Notes: a model not told the origin generated them from the letters alone. DNA of 64,000 nucleotides from Bradyrhizobium jicamae (GCF_018130215.1 NZ_JAFCKQ010000009.1:124001-188000); one strand, 5' to 3'. Positions 49,250-57,886 are shown, numbered from the stretch's first letter. Made by a program: numbers and translations.

Positions 49250-49489
49250 ATGCCCGATCAGCCGAGGCGCCCGCGAACCCTGAACGACGCCCGCAGCGAG
49301 GCCGAGGCGGCGTTCAAGCGTGCCACCACCAAGGTGGCGGCCGCACCGCCGAAATCGACTGCGATTCCCGGTGTCCGGGAGCAGGTCACCTTGCGGATCG
49401 ACCAGGACGTGCTGGAGCATTTCCAGGCGGGCGGCCCGGGCTGGCAGGACCGCATCAACGATGCGCTCCGCAAGGCCGCCGGGAAATAG
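49250..49489 (+). CDS. Orphan BrnA-family antitoxin
   Basis: A 79-residue protein with the BrnA antitoxin C-terminal ribbon-helix-helix core: VREQVTLRIDQDVLEHFQAGGPGWQDRINDALRKAAG. BrnA normally follows brnT, the RNase toxin; no brnT-like frame is visible on either strand nearby. It starts 3 bases after the cysK stop, so it is probably expressed from the cysK promoter. It may be a solitary DNA-binding regulator of cysK or an anti-toxin of a distant toxin. Confidence 0.82.
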   Translation: MPDQPRRPRTLNDARSEAEAAFKRATTKVAAAPPKSTAIPGVREQVTLRIDQDVLEHFQAGGPGWQDRINDALRKAAGK

Positions 49490-49553
49490 CGCCACCTCGC
49501 TTGCGACAGCGTCCGGGTGACCCCGGCCTCCTTGCTGGCGAAGTGCTGGCGGT

Positions 49554-50978
49554 TCAGCGCAGGAAACCGCCCATGACGCCGCCCATGAAGCGGCCGACGC
49601 CGGCCGGATCGCCGCCGCCACCACCGCCACCGTGATAACGGCGGCCGCCGCCACCGCCACCGCCGCCCGAGTGACGGCGGGCAGGGCGCTCCTCGTCGTC
49701 GGAACTCGCCGTTGACGTGCTCGAGACGATCTCCGTCAGCAGGGCCTTGTGCTGCAGCTTGTTCAGATAACCGCTTTTCGGATAGCCGCGTGCGGCCTGC
49801 CAGCGCGTGATCACGGCGCGGGTCGCCTCGTCGAACTTGCCGGTCACCTTGGTGTCGAAGCCGAGGCCGTTGAGGCGGCGCTGCACGTCGCGGCGCTGCC
49901 CGCGGTCGAGACCGATCTGGTCCTCGGTGACCTGGGTCGCCTCCTCGGTGAAGGTCGCCGGATCGATGCCGGTGGTCAGGTTGCGCGTGGTGGTGCTCGG
50001 CCCGTTCTCGAGCGCGGCGATGCGCGCCAGTGCCAGCGGCTTGAACTGGCCGTTCGGATATTTGGACAGATAGGCGTTGAATTCTTCGGCCTTGTTGCTG
50101 TCCTTGATCGAGCGCCAGAACTCGAGCTCGACATCGGAGCCGGGCGCGGCCGCAACCGCCGTCGGTGCCGAGGCGGCCGGCGCATTGAGATCGGCCGTGG
50201 CCGGCGCGCCGTTGAGATAGACCGAGCCGATCAGGTTGGTGTGGCCCCAGGGCAATTGCCCCTTGTTGGTCTCCTCGTTGACCTGGGCGCGGACCTTGGT
50301 CATTGCCTGCTGGATCTCGACGCCGGGCTGGGTGATGTTGGCGACCAGCGCGCGGGTGAACGGGCTGTTGGTGCCTTCCTGACCGTCGAGCGCGGTCTGG
50401 CCCGGACCGGTCGCGAACGCGATCAGGGTGCCTTCACCGGACTTCATCTCGGCAAGCCCGGTCTGCACGTTGACGCTGCGGGTCGACGAGTTCGACCTGA
50501 TCTTGGCGGCGAACGGGTTGTCGCGGCAGGCGTCCAGGAACACGAGCTTCACCTTGGCGTCGCTCATGGTCTGGTCCAGCGTAAGGTCGATATTGATCGC
50601 GGCCCCGAGCTTGACGTCCATCTCGGATTTGATGTCGGCATCAACGGGCAACAGGTAGTTGGTGCCGCCAATCGCAATGCCGTGGCCGGCATAGTAGAAC
50701 ACCGCGATGTCGGCGCCTTGCGCCTTCTTGCCGAAATCGAGCAGCTTCTCAGTCATCTTGTCGCGGGTGAGATTGGTGCCCTCGACCACGTCGAAGCCGA
50801 CGTTGCGCAGGGCGCTGGCCATCGCACCGGCGTCGATCGTCGGGTTCGGCAGCGGCGTAACATTCTTGTAGGCGCCGTTGCCGACCACGAAGGCCACCCG
50901 CTTGTCGGCCTGTGCTGCGGTCGCGGTCAACGTCATGCAAATCAGGGACGCAAGGAGGGTGAGGCTGCGCATGCGCAT
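49554..50978 (-). CDS. Caspase-like peptidase with peptidoglycan-binding domain
   Basis: A 474-residue exported protein. The signal peptide runs about residues 1-24 (ending AAQA). The caspase-like C14 domain (25-270) has the catalytic dyad H99 in YYAGHGIAIGG and C151 in FLDACRDNPF. A Pro/Ala linker and an ~40-residue segment (FWRSIKDSNKAEEFNAYLSKYPNGQF) follow; residues about 370-420 form a peptidoglycan-binding-1 type helical domain (DVQRRLNGLGFDTKVTGKFDEATR), and the C-terminus is Gly-rich. Bacterial metacaspase relatives cleave after basic residues. The start at 50978 follows AGGGGA. Confidence 0.92.
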   Translation of the reverse strand: MRMRSLTLLASLICMTLTATAAQADKRVAFVVGNGAYKNVTPLPNPTIDAGAMASALRNVGFDVVEGTNLTRDKMTEKLLDFGKKAQGADIAVFYYAGHGIAIGGTNYLLPVDADIKSEMDVKLGAAINIDLTLDQTMSDAKVKLVFLDACRDNPFAAKIRSNSSTRSVNVQTGLAEMKSGEGTLIAFATGPGQTALDGQEGTNSPFTRALVANITQPGVEIQQAMTKVRAQVNEETNKGQLPWGHTNLIGSVYLNGAPATADLNAPAASAPTAVAAAPGSDVELEFWRSIKDSNKAEEFNAYLSKYPNGQFKPLALARIAALENGPSTTTRNLTTGIDPATFTEEATQVTEDQIGLDRGQRRDVQRRLNGLGFDTKVTGKFDEATRAVITRWQAARGYPKSGYLNKLQHKALLTEIVSSTSTASSDDEERPARRHSGGGGGGGGRRYHGGGGGGGDPAGVGRFMGGVMGGFLR

Positions 50979-51158
50979 GTGAAATCCCCTGGCAATATCG
51001 AAAATAAACTTGGCTGCAAAAAGCTGCGTCGAGTTTACACGAAAAAGCCGCACATTGCGCAGCGAAAATTGCCGGTATTTGCGGCGCCGAATACTGGCGG
51101 CCCGCAAACGAAGCACCGCGTGATCCGGCTCACATTCGGCTCGATATCTTAGGCGAGT

Positions 51159-52037
51159 TCACGTTCCGGCGCGGGCCGGGACCGACGCGCTCGGCTTCAG
51201 GTTCAAAAGGTTGCCGGACAGGATCAATGCTGCGCCGAGCACCGTGAAGACGTCGAGCCGTTCCGCGTAGATCAGCCAGCCCGTGATCGCGGTCAGCGGC
51301 ACCCGCAGGAAATCCATCGGGATCACGACGGTCGCGTCGGCGTGCAGCAGCGCGCGCGCCATGCAGTAGTGCGAGAAGGTGCCGCAGAACGCGATCACCG
51401 CGAGCCAGCCCCAGGTGGTGAGCGGCGGCCAGGTCCAGACGTAGAGCGCGGGCACGAAGCTTGCGACCGACTGGACCGCGAGCAACCAGAAGATGATGGC
51501 CAACGCCTGTTCGGTCCGTGTCAGGGATTTCACCAGCGCGATCGAGACGCCGAAGCCGACGGCAGCGGCGAGCGCGAACAACTGCCCCGGATTGATCTCG
51601 CCAGCCACTGGCCGGACGATCGTGAGCACGCCGGCGACGCCAAGCACGATGGCCGCGATCTTCGGAACCGACATCCGCTCGCCGAGAAAGCCGGCTGCGA
51701 GAATCGCGGTCCAGATCGGCATCGTGAATTCGATCGCCACCACCTGGCCGATCGGGATCAGCGTCAGCGCATAGAACCAGCCGACCTGCGCGACATAATG
51801 GATCAGATTGCGCACGATGTGCACATGGACCCGCGCGCTCTTCAGGATCGTGAAGCCGCCGTTCATCCGGATCAGCGGATAGAGCATCAGAAAGCCGAGC
51901 ACCGAGCGCACTTCCATCAGCTGAAAGACATTCACCGCGCGCGTCGCTTCGCGGCCGGCCACGACCATGACCAGCATCAGCGAAAGCCAACCCGACATCC
52001 ACAGCGCGGCGCGGGTCTTGGAAGGAGTGCGGTCCAT
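51159..52037 (-). CDS. DMT-superfamily (EamA) exporter
   Basis: A 292-residue inner-membrane protein with ten predicted helices in two EamA repeats (residues about 15-145 and 160-290). The repeats share LAIIFWLLAVQS and the ILSGNLLN end. The VRSVLGFLMLYPLIR region is typical of RhaT/EamA drug or metabolite exporters. The start at 52037 was chosen over an upstream frame to 52529, which overlaps the divergent RidA gene. Substrate unknown. Confidence 0.92.
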   Translation of the reverse strand: MDRTPSKTRAALWMSGWLSLMLVMVVAGREATRAVNVFQLMEVRSVLGFLMLYPLIRMNGGFTILKSARVHVHIVRNLIHYVAQVGWFYALTLIPIGQVVAIEFTMPIWTAILAAGFLGERMSVPKIAAIVLGVAGVLTIVRPVAGEINPGQLFALAAAVGFGVSIALVKSLTRTEQALAIIFWLLAVQSVASFVPALYVWTWPPLTTWGWLAVIAFCGTFSHYCMARALLHADATVVIPMDFLRVPLTAITGWLIYAERLDVFTVLGAALILSGNLLNLKPSASVPARAGT

Positions 52038-52166
52038 CAGGGGGTGGCGAGGTGAAGGGGAGCGCCGGTATCGGCGAGTTGGCCGGAATTTGCAACGCGC
52101 AATTCTGCCGACACGGTGATGCGCTTCCCGCTTGATCGGTGCTAAGCAACATCGGAATGTATGGCT

Positions 52167-52202
52167 ATTCCGGGGCGCGAGTGAAACGAGCGAACCCGGA
52201 AT
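52167..52202. repeat. Dispersed palindromic repeat, family C, short copy
   Basis: ATTCCGGGGCGCGAGTGAAACGAGCG then AACCCGGAAT, with terminal arms ATTCCGGG and CCCGGAAT. It corresponds to the left half of the element at 42310-42400. It lies just upstream of the RidA start. Confidence 0.65.
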
Positions 52203-52224
52203 GAAAACTGGGAAGGATCTGCTC

Positions 52225-52623
52225 ATGCGCGTCTTGCAACCGGCCGAATGGTCGAAACCCCGCGGCTTCTCCCACGGTGTCGCGTTCGACGGCCCGGGCC
52301 GATGGATCGTGCTGGCCGGCCAGACCGGCGGTGACGAGCGCGGCGAATACCAGCCCGACATGGCAGCCCAGGTGGGCACGGCGCTGAAGCGGATCGTCAA
52401 ACTGCTGCACGAGGCAGGCGCGGGACCCGAGCACATCGTCCGCCTGACCTGGTACCTGACCAGCCGCGGCGAATACGAGACCGCGGGCGCCGGCATCGGC
52501 GCGGCGTGGAAGGAGACGCTCGGCCGCAATTTTCCGCCCTCGACACTGCTCTACATCGACGGCCTGGTCGATCAGCGCGCCAAGGTCGAGATCGAAGTCA
52601 CCGCCTTCGTACCCGCTGCATAG
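52225..52623 (+). CDS. RidA-family protein
   Basis: A 132-residue member of the RidA/YjgF/UK114 family; RidA hydrolyses reactive enamines and imines released by pyridoxal enzymes. The segment GRWIVLAGQTGGDERGEYQPDMAAQVGTALKRIVKLLHEAG and IVRLTWYLTSR are typical. The active-site Arg of archetypal RidA near the C-terminus is not clear here (KVEIEVTAFVPA), so it may be one of the Rid2-7 subgroups. Start at 52225 has GGGAAGG upstream. The following 65-residue gene is 11 bases away. Confidence 0.88.
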   Translation: MRVLQPAEWSKPRGFSHGVAFDGPGRWIVLAGQTGGDERGEYQPDMAAQVGTALKRIVKLLHEAGAGPEHIVRLTWYLTSRGEYETAGAGIGAAWKETLGRNFPPSTLLYIDGLVDQRAKVEIEVTAFVPAA

Positions 52624-52634
52624 GATTGGCTGCG

Positions 52635-52832
52635 ATGAACAATCTCACAAGGCCCGAAGTCCTCACGGGATTCGCGACCGGCTGGCCCGAACAGCAGCCC
52701 GACGTCATGGTGATCTCCCTGAAGACGGCGAAGGGCGCGCACGATTTCGTCCTCAACAAGGAGCAGGCGTTGCTGATGGCACGCACCATCAAGCAGACCG
52801 CCGAGAAGCTCCCGAAACCGCGGACGGCCTAA
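52635..52832 (+). CDS. Small conserved protein of unknown function
   Basis: A 65-residue soluble protein beginning 11 bases after the RidA-family stop and ending at a strong bidirectional terminator. It is helix-rich at the C-terminus (ALLMARTIKQTAEKL) with a beta-like start (PDVMVISLKTAKGAHDFVLN). The tight spacing suggests it is co-transcribed with the RidA gene. No family is recognised. Confidence 0.7.
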   Translation: MNNLTRPEVLTGFATGWPEQQPDVMVISLKTAKGAHDFVLNKEQALLMARTIKQTAEKLPKPRTA

Positions 52833-52848
52833 CTCCTCGCACAAAAAC

Positions 52849-52874
52849 CCCTCGGGACCGTGCGGTCCCGAGGG
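52849..52874. terminator. Bidirectional intrinsic terminator
   Basis: A perfect 12-bp stem (CCCTCGGGACCG at 52849-52860 with its complement at 52863-52874), preceded by AAAAA and followed by TTTTT, between convergent genes. Confidence 0.9.
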
Positions 52875-52894
52875 CTTTTTCGACGGCGTCGGAC

Positions 52895-53449
52895 TTACCT
52901 CGACAGCGCGATGTTGGCGCCGCGGAACTGGCTGTCGGCCCTGATCGAAACCGCCTGCTTGCGGCCGCTGGTGTGCAACGAGATGTCGGCGTTGAAGCCC
53001 GGAGCGCTCGCGAGCACCTGGAAGTTGCCGCCGCCGCCGCGCCCCTGCAAGGAGCCGCTCACATTGCGGCTCGACTCGCTCCACGAGCCGGAGACGGCGC
53101 TGCCTTCCGCCTGCACGTCGGCGGCGAGGTTGAACTTGTAGGCGTCGCTGGCGCAGGTGAGGCTCATGGCCATCGTCGGACCGGAGACACGATAGGTGGC
53201 CCGGCAGCGAATCCGCTCGCTCGACCCGTCGTCCAGCGTGACGGAGCCGCCGCCGGACCAAGTGCCCTCCAGGCCGGCGAACGGCCCGGACTCCGCATGC
53301 CCCGAAGTGCCTGCCAGAGTCGCAACGAAAAACGCGACGGCTGCTAGTGCAGGCCGCCGCGCTCTGGCGAAAATCCCTGACGCGTCGCTGATCTTACTGA
53401 CGGGACGCTTCCCATCGGCCGCTGCACGGTACGCCAGCTGATGCCCCAT
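52895..53449 (-). CDS. Secreted beta-rich protein of unknown function
   Basis: A protein of about 184 residues; the ATG at 53449 is the best available start and lies inside the end of the upstream gene (56-base overlap). The true start may be downstream. A hydrophobic signal stretch (ALAAVAFFVATLAGTSGHAE) lies near residue 45. The mature part is beta-rich: FAGLEGTWSGGGSVTLDDGSSERIRCRATYRVSG and SVSIRADSQFRGANIALSR-type strands. Similar small secreted proteins occur in Bradyrhizobium, function unknown. It forms a pair with the overlapping gene. Confidence 0.65.
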   Translation of the reverse strand: MGHQLAYRAAADGKRPVSKISDASGIFARARRPALAAVAFFVATLAGTSGHAESGPFAGLEGTWSGGGSVTLDDGSSERIRCRATYRVSGPTMAMSLTCASDAYKFNLAADVQAEGSAVSGSWSESSRNVSGSLQGRGGGGNFQVLASAPGFNADISLHTSGRKQAVSIRADSQFRGANIALSR

Positions 53450-53753
53450 TCCACTTCCCCGATCCGGAATTGCCACTGAGTTGACCGTTCGCATATGCAC
53501 CATTGATCGAGACCCGCACAAGTCCCCCGCTGCCCACGGTTCCGGAGATAGCAGCACCCTGCGCGGAGACCTTTCCGTCGGCGACGGTCACAGTCGAACT
53601 GGTCGACGGTTCGCAGCTGCCAGTCTTGGTGACAACCGTGACATTCCAAAGACCATCATAGGGTTGCTGCGCGGAGGCGGGAGCGGCGGCAAAGATGGCG
53701 GCAGAGGAAGCAAAGGACGCGAAAAGCAGGCTGCGGATGCGAGTCGAACGCAT
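53394..53753 (-). CDS. Small secreted protein, first of an overlapping pair
   Basis: A 119-residue protein with a signal peptide (about residues 1-28, ending ASAQ). The mature part is beta-rich with a two-Cys pattern (KTGSCEPST and GVPCSGRW) and the motif YDGLWNVTVVTKTG, often annotated in relatives as similar to heme-utilisation or adhesion exoproteins. The stop lies inside the next gene, so translation may be coupled. Both proteins have a WxG-type start to the domain, suggesting a duplication. Confidence 0.8.
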   Translation of the reverse strand: MRSTRIRSLLFASFASSAAIFAAAPASAQQPYDGLWNVTVVTKTGSCEPSTSSTVTVADGKVSAQGAAISGTVGSGGLVRVSINGAYANGQLSGNSGSGKWNGASAGVPCSGRWEASRQ

Positions 53754-53937
53754 GAATCTTTTCCCATAATTTTTGTGTGATGCGGCAGCTTATCCCGGCA
53801 CAATGTGACCAAAATTTGCTGCAGCGCAAGAGCTTCCAAAGTTCCTGTGAGCGCAAACACATCATAGTGAGTTTGGTTCCCGTCCGGGAACGAAGAATTT
53901 CCATTTTCAAGCGATTTTCATTAGGTCCGGATCGGAC

Positions 53938-54537
53938 CTAATGCTTGCTGCCGGGCAGGCTCGGCGCCTTGGTTGCAAACTGCTCGTCCTGCGGCTTGGC
54001 GGGAAGGGTCTTGAACGCCTTCCCATAGTCGATGACCTCGCCGAGCAGGCGCAGGCCAAGCGGCGCCAGCGCGCGCTCCCAGAGCTCCCGGGCGGTTTCC
54101 CCCTTCTTCACGAACACCCAGTCCTGGGCAGCGATTGCTCCGGCATCCATCCGGTCGGCGAGGTGGTAGATGGTGCCGCCGGCGATCGGATCGCCTTCCT
54201 TGATGGTCCATTCCACGGCGGCGATGCCGCGATGCCGCGGCAGCAACGACGGATGGTAGCCGATGCCGCCGAGACGGGCGACGGCCAGCGCCTCCTTGCT
54301 GACGCGGGCATGGCTGTGGGCGGTCACAATCAGCTCGGTGCCCGGGGCGATCTCCGCGGCCGTGACCAGCTTGGGGTCGGCCTGCACCACCACCTCGATC
54401 CCGTGAGCCCTGGCGGCCGCCGCCAGACGGTCCTCGCCGTCATGGACCACGATCCTGACGATCTCGACGGCGTGCTCGCGCAGCATGTTCAAGGTCGTCA
54501 CGCCGAAATGGCGGGATCCGACGAGGGTAATTTTCAT
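53938..54537 (-). CDS. Formyltransferase-family protein
   Basis: A 199-residue protein with the fold of 10-formyltetrahydrofolate-dependent enzymes such as PurN. The catalytic His is H95 in GYHPSLLPRHRG and the Asp is D131 in DRMDAGAIAAQ. The Asn that precedes the His by two residues in PurN and Fmt is Gly here (G93), while the YHPSLLPRHRG segment resembles the hydrolase domain of formyltetrahydrofolate dehydrogenase. It may be a hydrolase or transfer a formyl group to an unknown acceptor. Single gene. Confidence 0.85.
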   Translation of the reverse strand: MKITLVGSRHFGVTTLNMLREHAVEIVRIVVHDGEDRLAAAARAHGIEVVVQADPKLVTAAEIAPGTELIVTAHSHARVSKEALAVARLGGIGYHPSLLPRHRGIAAVEWTIKEGDPIAGGTIYHLADRMDAGAIAAQDWVFVKKGETARELWERALAPLGLRLLGEVIDYGKAFKTLPAKPQDEQFATKAPSLPGSKH

Positions 54538-54644
54538 GGGGGCGATTCCGTGGGTTCACTTTGCGGTCGATATGCGGAATAGCACAGCGAGACCGCCTGC
54601 TTTGCTGTCCTGGTCGTTATCAACAGGACGGCCGGGCCGCAATA

Positions 54645-55934
54645 TCAGGCGGCGCGCAGCCGGGTTGCGAGGATCTTGTCGACGCGCCGGCCGTCGAGGT
54701 CGACGATCTCGAAGTCCCAGCCTTGCGCCGCAGTCTTCTCGCCGACATTGGGGATCGTGCCGAATTCATGCAGCAGGTAGCCCGCCGCGGTCTGGTAGGG
54801 GCGCGGCGAGGGCAGCACGATGCCGAGCAACTCGGCGAATTCGAGTGCCGGCATCCAGCCGGAGATCAAATAGGAGCCGTCGTCGCGCCTGACATAGGCC
54901 GGTTCGGCGGGGCCTTCCTCGGTGTGGAAGGCGCCGACGATGGCCTCGAGGATGTCGAAGCTGGTGACTACGCCCTGGAAGGTGCCGTACTCGTCGTGCA
55001 CAAGGCCGATATGCACCGCGGAGTCGCGCAGGATCGCGACCACGTCGCGGGCATCGACCGTCTCGGGAATGATCGGCGCGTCACGCGTCAGCGCACGGAT
55101 GTCCGGCGCCCGGCCGGCGAGGTAGACGTCGAGCACGTCCTTGGCCTGCACGATACCGACAGCATGATCGCGATTGCCGTCGAACACCACGCAACGCGAG
55201 TGAGTGCTCTTCTGCAGCGTCGCCAGGATCTCGGGTGTGGGGTCGGCGAGGTCGATCAGGCTGACCTCGTGTCGCGGCGTCATCACGGCGCCGACCGGAA
55301 GGTCGCCGAGCCGCATCACGCCGGCGATCATCTCCTTTTCGCCGGGCTCCAGCACGCCGGCGTTCTCGGCTTCCACCACCAGGGTCTTGATCTCGTCCTC
55401 GCTGACCCGGTCGGCCGCATCCTTGCGATGCCCGAGCACCCACAACAGCACCTTGCCGGAGCGGTCGAGCAGCCACACCAGCGGCAGCGACGTCCTGGCC
55501 ATCACGGTCATGGCCGGCGCGGCCTTGACCGCGATCGCCTCGGGATCGCGCAGCGCGATCTGCTTCGGCACCAGCTCGCCTATGATCAGCGAGGCGTAGG
55601 TGATCACGCCGACGACGAGGCCGACACCCACCGCATCGGCGATGCGCGGCGACAGGCCGATCTCGAGCAGCCATTGCGTCAGGCGCTGGCCCAGCGTCGC
55701 GCCCGAGAACGCACCCGACAGCACGCCGATCAGCGTGATGCCGATCTGTACCGTCGAAAGAAACTTGCCGGGATCGGACGCGAGCACGAGCGCGCGGCGC
55801 GAGCCGCTGACACCCTTTTCGGCCAAGGCTGCAAGCCGCGCCGGACGTGAGGAGACGATGGCAAGCTCCGACATCGACAGCAGGCCGTTGATAACGATCA
55901 GGGCTGCCACGATCGCAAGTTCAAGATACAGCAC
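54645..55934 (-). CDS. CorC/HlyC-type CNNM protein (DUF21-CBS-CorC)
   Basis: A 429-residue inner-membrane protein. Residues 1-180 form the DUF21/CNNM transmembrane module (LYLELAIVAALIVINGLLSMSELAIVSSRPARL), two CBS domains follow at about 205-330 (LGDLPVGAVMTPRHEVSLID; DAPIIPETVDARDVVAILRDS), and the C-terminal CorC/HlyC transporter-associated domain is at about 340-425 (DGSYLISGWMPALEFAELLGI). Related proteins affect Mg or Co efflux; older annotation calls them hemolysins. Single gene. Confidence 0.95.
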   Translation of the reverse strand: MLYLELAIVAALIVINGLLSMSELAIVSSRPARLAALAEKGVSGSRRALVLASDPGKFLSTVQIGITLIGVLSGAFSGATLGQRLTQWLLEIGLSPRIADAVGVGLVVGVITYASLIIGELVPKQIALRDPEAIAVKAAPAMTVMARTSLPLVWLLDRSGKVLLWVLGHRKDAADRVSEDEIKTLVVEAENAGVLEPGEKEMIAGVMRLGDLPVGAVMTPRHEVSLIDLADPTPEILATLQKSTHSRCVVFDGNRDHAVGIVQAKDVLDVYLAGRAPDIRALTRDAPIIPETVDARDVVAILRDSAVHIGLVHDEYGTFQGVVTSFDILEAIVGAFHTEEGPAEPAYVRRDDGSYLISGWMPALEFAELLGIVLPSPRPYQTAAGYLLHEFGTIPNVGEKTAAQGWDFEIVDLDGRRVDKILATRLRAA

Positions 55935-56138
55935 GCGTGTTCCCGGGAACTGAGAGGATTGGCGGCATCAGCCGCGTGACAACGGCTCCAATATAGGCGC
56001 GACGGAGCCGCTTTGCTGTGCCTTGTCGGGTAGCCCCGCACAAGCAGACGCGGCGTATGACGCTCATGCGCTGATCGGACGCGGCATTTTGGCGCGCGCG
56101 ATCGCGGGCGGCCGCAGCATCGGACGGCGCGCGCGGGG

Positions 56139-56399
56139 TTAGCTCCAGGCGAGGAGCCGCAGCTCCGGTTTGGCGAATGTCCTGGGAGGTGTCGCGGAGG
56201 GCTCCGGCGGCCTCGCGGCCGCGGCCTGCAGGTGCATGCGCAAATCCGCGCTGCACTGCTTCATCTGGTTGCGCAGTTCGCGTCGGGAGAACGTGGTGAG
56301 GGTCGGATCGCCGAGCTGCAGCCAGGCCTTGCGCAGCCATTCCTGCAGGGCGCGAATATTCTCGTTCAGGTCCTGATCAAAGACTGCGGGCTGGTTCAT
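56139..56399 (-). CDS. Small helical protein of unknown function
   Basis: An 86-residue soluble protein. The N-terminal two thirds are helical (NENIRALQEWLRKAWLQLGD; FSRRELRNQMKQCSADLRMHLQAAAA) and the C-terminus is Pro-rich. The ATG at 56399 is followed by a plausible coding pattern. Relatives are expected only in Bradyrhizobium; no function is known. Confidence 0.65.
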   Translation of the reverse strand: MNQPAVFDQDLNENIRALQEWLRKAWLQLGDPTLTTFSRRELRNQMKQCSADLRMHLQAAAARPPEPSATPPRTFAKPELRLLAWS

Positions 56400-56522
56400 G
56401 CCGCTGAATCTCGAAATACGATCAGTTGTGAAGTAACTCTGATTCGCGTCGTTTCACCTAGCGCCTTGTTTGAGCGGTGCGCAGGCCGTTCGCGGCAGCG
56501 CAGGCGATTTCGAGTGCAGCGA

Positions 56523-56726
56523 TCAGGGCGCCTTGTCGGTCCGCGTCGGCAGGAAATCCAGCACGACCGGGAAAGCCAGGAATAGCGCGGCGATGATCGA
56601 CAGATGGCGGATCACTGTTGCGGCGATGCCGAATTGCGCCTCGGCGACATAGGCGATCATGATCGCGGCATATCCGGCAACGCAAACCGCGACGATGATG
56701 GTGCCGAAGTCAGTCCTGTTGTCCAT
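56523..56726 (-). CDS. Small two-helix membrane protein
   Basis: A 67-residue protein with two predicted transmembrane helices (TIIVAVCVAGYAAIMIAYVAEA and VIRHLSIIAALFLAFPVVLDFL) and a short charged C-terminal tail. Orphan, unknown function. Confidence 0.65.
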   Translation of the reverse strand: MDNRTDFGTIIVAVCVAGYAAIMIAYVAEAQFGIAATVIRHLSIIAALFLAFPVVLDFLPTRTDKAP

Positions 56727-56838
56727 GGCAGCCCCGAATTCGTACGGAGCCGGTGTAACCCGCCTGATGTCCGCTGACTGTGAGCCGGTTCACAGGTGGC
56801 ACCGCATCGAGTGCAGCGCAGGCTTCGCTCGAAATCGC

Positions 56839-57126
56839 CTAGTTCACCTCGACGCAGTAGTAGGTTCGCGGCTCGATGCGCGCCGCGGTGTAGCGATAAT
56901 ACGGACGATAAGCATAGCCGCGGTAGAGCGCCGGCGGCTCGTGATACAGCGCGCCGTGATAGAAGTTCTGCACGGGGCCAGGGCTGCAACGGTATGGTAG
57001 CCACAGCCACGGCAGTGGCTTCCGCAGGCCGAGTTCAGGTGGGACTGCGGGCCACAGCTCCTGTGCCGGCGCCGGCAAGGTGGTGACGGTCAGTGCGAGC
57101 ACGGCGAGCGCAACGGCGGTTTTCAT
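56839..57126 (-). CDS. Tyr-rich secreted protein of unknown function
   Basis: A 95-residue protein with a signal peptide (MKTAVALAVLALTVTTLPAPAQE). The mature part has a Trp/Pro-rich segment (PLPWLWLPYRC) and a Tyr repeat region (YHGALYHEPPALYRGYAYRPYYRYTAARI) ending in RTYYCVEVN; two Cys may pair. Similar short Tyr-rich exported proteins are frequent in Bradyrhizobium. Confidence 0.78.
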   Translation of the reverse strand: MKTAVALAVLALTVTTLPAPAQELWPAVPPELGLRKPLPWLWLPYRCSPGPVQNFYHGALYHEPPALYRGYAYRPYYRYTAARIEPRTYYCVEVN

Positions 57127-57222
57127 CTGCTCAACCTCATCGCGGGCGGACCACCCGCACGATCAGGCTGACAGCAATTCCGCCGGTGGTCCATGGTCCC
57201 CGGGCGATTTCTTGCTATCGCG

Positions 57223-57348
57223 CTAATTCCTGCTCGGAAGCTTGACCGGCACGTGAGGCGAACTGCTCACCACACGCGGGCTTCCGTCGGGGTAGTTCGA
57301 ACTCTTGAGCAGGGTCTCGAGATACAAAATGAATTTTTCTGCAAGCAT
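57223..57348 (-). CDS. Very small conserved-type protein
   Basis: A 41-residue frame starting at 57348: MLAEKFILYLETLLKSSN then PDGSPRVVSSSPHVPVKLPS. I recall very similar small proteins in Bradyrhizobium; function unknown. The rest of the 57127-57694 gap appears empty. Confidence 0.5.
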   Translation of the reverse strand: MLAEKFILYLETLLKSSNYPDGSPRVVSSSPHVPVKLPSRN

Positions 57349-57694
57349 GGGCGCAGGCCCTCGTTGACTATTCTCTTGGGTCGCGACGTTCGCCCGAAAA
57401 TTCAATCAACAAAGCGCGATGCGCGACTCGCTTGATGTTGCGGCGCGGCAGGTCTCGTCCGCAATCCGGTCAATTACTGGCCGCGCGCAGAACGTTACTT
57501 TCTTGTGGCTGACCGGCAACCTTCCGGTTCGCATGAAACGGCGGCAGTGTTGAAACCCTGCGTCCGCTTCCGCGCAATGCACGCGAACCAGGAAGCCTGT
57601 CAGTGCTGGTTAACAGACTCCTAACGGCACGCCGGCCGATGCGCGGCCACGTCACATGGTTCTTTCAAGGATCGGCAGCTAGTGATGCGCGGCA

Positions 57695-57886
57695 ATGGAT
57701 CCGGAGCAAGATATCGACGAACGCACCGCGTCGGCGCTTCGCCGCAGTTACGGGCGGCTGGCCTGGTGGATCGTCAGGCTGAACCGCTTCCTCGAGCCGG
57801 CGCGTCTCGCCGAGCCTCCGCGTCCGCACTTGCCGCCACGCATCGCTATGCTGCCACGGCGACCGACACCGCCGCGCCCCGATTAG
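57695..57886 (+). CDS. Small Pro/Arg-rich protein, tentative
   Basis: A 63-residue frame with an amphipathic helical start (DPEQDIDERTASALRRSYGRLAWWIVRLNRFLE) and a Pro/Arg-rich end. The helix and codon use look genuine, but no ribosome binding site is convincing. It may be a membrane-associated peptide or a chance frame. Confidence 0.35.
   Translation: MDPEQDIDERTASALRRSYGRLAWWIVRLNRFLEPARLAEPPRPHLPPRIAMLPRRPTPPRPD

Noticed and set aside
57193..57435. An 80-codon plus-strand frame
   Set aside because: No ribosome binding site and overlaps the more plausible 41-residue minus-strand frame.
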